Part shown: positions 49,048-50,397 of the stretch, in pieces
Numbering within the stretch: the stretch's first letter is position 1
How the letters are laid out: every line of letters begins with the position of its first letter
Virus record (IMG/VR): IMGVR_UViG_3300037847_000900
Coordinates: 1 to 50,397 of that record
Strand: one strand, 5' to 3'
DNA length: 50,397 nt
Origin: a virus
Program-made: the position numbers and the translations under genes
Notes under the pieces: model-generated
Told to the model about the DNA's origin: nothing
Databases searched by the model: none
Seen by the model: the letters and a program-made list of their open reading frames with translations, nothing else

Positions 49048-49855
49048 GTTTCCAATAACCTCTATCGTATCCGATATTAATTAATTCTAACACTGCTCCT
49101 TCTATTGATTTCATCAATGCAAGAGTAGTGCTCTCATTCCGTGAAGCACCAAACTCCACTTCAAGTAGCTCAGTCCCTTGCTCAAGGAATTTAAACACAT
49201 CTTGCGTCTGACCATAAGAAAAGATAGTTTTCTTGGACATTACCTCTATGAGGATCTCTCCTGTTGCGACTGACACCATTCGTAGAGAAACGCTTACTGT
49301 ATCTTCCCGATACTGTATGCTAGTCCCTATTCCTAAGTATCGTGCACCTGCACCACCTGTTCTAAGATTACTATCATAGCTTACAACTGCACCCTCAAGC
49401 AAGACACCTGCAAACATCAAGGGCATGAGGGGTTTCGTTTCAGCTTCGGAATGTTCTTTTCTTGTAGATCTAATCAGCTGCCTTTCTTTGGTCAGATTAT
49501 CTAAACCTACACGCTCTGCCACAACAAAAAATTCTCCATTTGCTGCGTGTTTAAGAGCTCTTATGAGTAAGGTATTTGGTGCTTGTGTGACTGCGGTGCT
49601 AAATAAAGCAAAGCTACTGTTGCTTTTTCTTTGCCCTGTCTGATCAGTAAATGATGTTGGATATACTGCTACTACTGGCTTGACTTGTGGCTTAGGAACA
49701 TTCAGAAGATCATAGTTCTGCAGATCATAAATACTTGCATGATTGAGTCCTTTGCTCTGAAACCTCTCTGCGTAGGTATCTTCTAATACTTGATTAAAAC
49801 TACAACTAGAAAGTAAAAGAACCGATAGGTATAGTGATCTCCGTTGTATTGCCAT
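49028..49855 (-). CDS. csgG: CsgG-like curli secretion pore lipoprotein
   Basis: 275 residues. Lipobox LLSSC (Cys at about 18). VVAVYPTSFTDQTGQRK, FSTAVTQAPNTLLIRALKHA, GEFFVVAERVGLDNLTKERQLI, GARYLGIGTSIQYREDTVSV and TGEILIEVMSKKTIFSYGQ are clear CsgG matches across the length. CsgG forms a nine-subunit outer-membrane channel. In the constriction loop (between TGQ and FSTAV) the E. coli Tyr51 and Asn55 are replaced and the loop is one residue longer, so the pore eyelet should differ; Phe56 is kept. Overlaps CsgF by about 50 bases. Confidence 0.93.
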   Translation of the reverse strand: MAIQRRSLYLSVLLLSSCSFNQVLEDTYAERFQSKGLNHASIYDLQNYDLLNVPKPQVKPVVAVYPTSFTDQTGQRKSNSSFALFSTAVTQAPNTLLIRALKHAANGEFFVVAERVGLDNLTKERQLIRSTRKEHSEAETKPLMPLMFAGVLLEGAVVSYDSNLRTGGAGARYLGIGTSIQYREDTVSVSLRMVSVATGEILIEVMSKKTIFSYGQTQDVFKFLEQGTELLEVEFGASRNESTTLALMKSIEGAVLELINIGYDRGYWKHEENTD

Positions 49856-50351
49856 CTGCGTCAGTTATCTTTAGGGTTATCATTGTGCCATCTTCAGAGA
49901 CTGAATATTCAATGGTATTACCCATCAGCTCTAAGATACCGCTTGTGCTTGGTGTTTCACCAAACAAGTTTTCCACAAGTTGCCTACTCAACTGAGCATA
50001 TATTCTTGATTCTAGGTTTCGTATGAACCTTGCAAGTGTTGTGTTTTCTTTATCTCGTTCTAGTTGTTCTCTATAGGCTTTGATCTCCGCCTTAATTGCT
50101 TCTTTTCTGTTGAACTCTTGATTCTCAATAGTCAGATAATGACTTGATGTATTGATACCACTGAATGAAGGACTCTTAAATTTATGGACAATTTCGTCTG
50201 CTCTAACCGATTGAGCACCGATTAGAATTATAAAAACTAGACCAACTACAGCACATATTTTTATGATGAAATCTTTTTCTTTTTCTCTCTTAGCTGCTGC
50301 TATGTCTGCCTTACTTGGTCTCCCTCTTTTCTTTTTTATCTCCTTTTTCAT
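49806..50351 (-). CDS. csgF: CsgF-like curli pore cap protein
   Basis: 181 residues. The part after the hydrophobic segment, ADEIVHKFKSPSFSGINTSS, parallels the CsgF N-terminus that inserts into the CsgG barrel. The end, YSVSEDGTMITLKITDADGN then TTEITIPI, parallels the CsgF C-terminus. Unlike usual CsgF there is a 28-residue very basic stretch (KKKRGRPSKAD, AT-hook-like) before the membrane segment (about 29-46). No internal ATG, GTG or TTG offers a shorter start. Upstream GAGG at good spacing. Confidence 0.82.
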   Translation of the reverse strand: MKKEIKKKRGRPSKADIAAAKREKEKDFIIKICAVVGLVFIILIGAQSVRADEIVHKFKSPSFSGINTSSHYLTIENQEFNRKEAIKAEIKAYREQLERDKENTTLARFIRNLESRIYAQLSRQLVENLFGETPSTSGILELMGNTIEYSVSEDGTMITLKITDADGNTTEITIPIGSFTF

Positions 50352-50397
50352 GTAGCACCTCTTGCTCTTTTAATTCAAGAACAGTATTAACTTTCTC

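Noticed and set aside
45554-50351. Curli/cyclase block as flanking bacterial chromosome
   Set aside because: It shares strand, overlap style, codon choices, absence of GCATC and GTAC, and the CCGATCTG word with the phage genes, and sits between phage tail and lysis genes; misassembly remains possible but is not favoured.
50311-50397. Open frame of 28 codons entering from the right edge and overlapping csgF
   Set aside because: Too short to judge and overlaps csgF by about 40 bases. If the ends join as a circle, another frame (end of the left-edge tail gene) explains the region better.

Overview
The window looks like the near-complete, possibly complete, genome of a tailed double-stranded DNA phage (Caudoviricetes) with a long non-contractile tail. 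It has an HK97-type head (small and large terminase, portal, U35 protease, major capsid protein). Its tail module resembles gene transfer agents: tail tube, frameshifted chaperones, an 876-residue tape measure, a DUF2163-like hub, an NlpC/P60-like protein and a tip protein. The host is Gram-negative, because both spanin-like proteins and lipoprotein signals are present. A marine proteobacterial host is an inference from gene content and roughly 40% G+C judged by eye. No integrase, tRNA or CRISPR array was seen.

Layout. 1-13.8 kb (minus strand): tail fibre, tail tip, tail assembly, tail tube, head-tail connectors. 13.8-24.8 kb (minus): a 1998-residue collagen-like fibre followed by a modification cassette made of a 2OG-Fe(II) oxygenase, an FkbM methyltransferase and a three-domain collagen glycosyltransferase/lysyl hydroxylase. 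24.9-34.9 kb (minus): capsid, protease, cytidylyltransferase, MuF-metallopeptidase, portal and terminase, with one rightward adenine methyltransferase gene. 35.0-42.8 kb (plus): replication and recombination (replication initiator-like protein, primase-helicase, PD-(D/E)XK nuclease, Sak3-type annealing protein, SSB-like protein, HNH protein) plus small unknown genes and a Cro-like regulator. 42.8-45.5 kb (minus): lysis block (GH24 lysozyme, thermonuclease, holin candidate, two spanins) with another 2OG oxygenase wedged in. 45.5-50.4 kb (minus): a curli-like block (CsgF, CsgG, curlin-like protein) followed by a FecR-domain protein and a CHASE2 adenylate cyclase.

Two systems stand out. The first is a self-contained collagen pathway. 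In the stretches I read, the fibre places Lys only in the third position of Gly-X-Y and Pro only in the second. The phage also encodes one polypeptide with three domains matching animal collagen galactosyltransferase (GT25), the LH3 glucosyltransferase and procollagen lysyl hydroxylase. The second is a curli secretion and sensing block, with an outer-membrane pore, its cap, a secreted repeat protein and a two-gene periplasmic-sensor/cAMP module.

At the DNA level, the word CCGATCTG is scattered about 17 times over the genome in all reading frames. GCATC/GATGC and GTAC appear to be absent, and the tail chaperone gene carries a lambda-like GGGAAAG slippery site. With the small genes listed here there is no gene-free stretch longer than about 120 bases.
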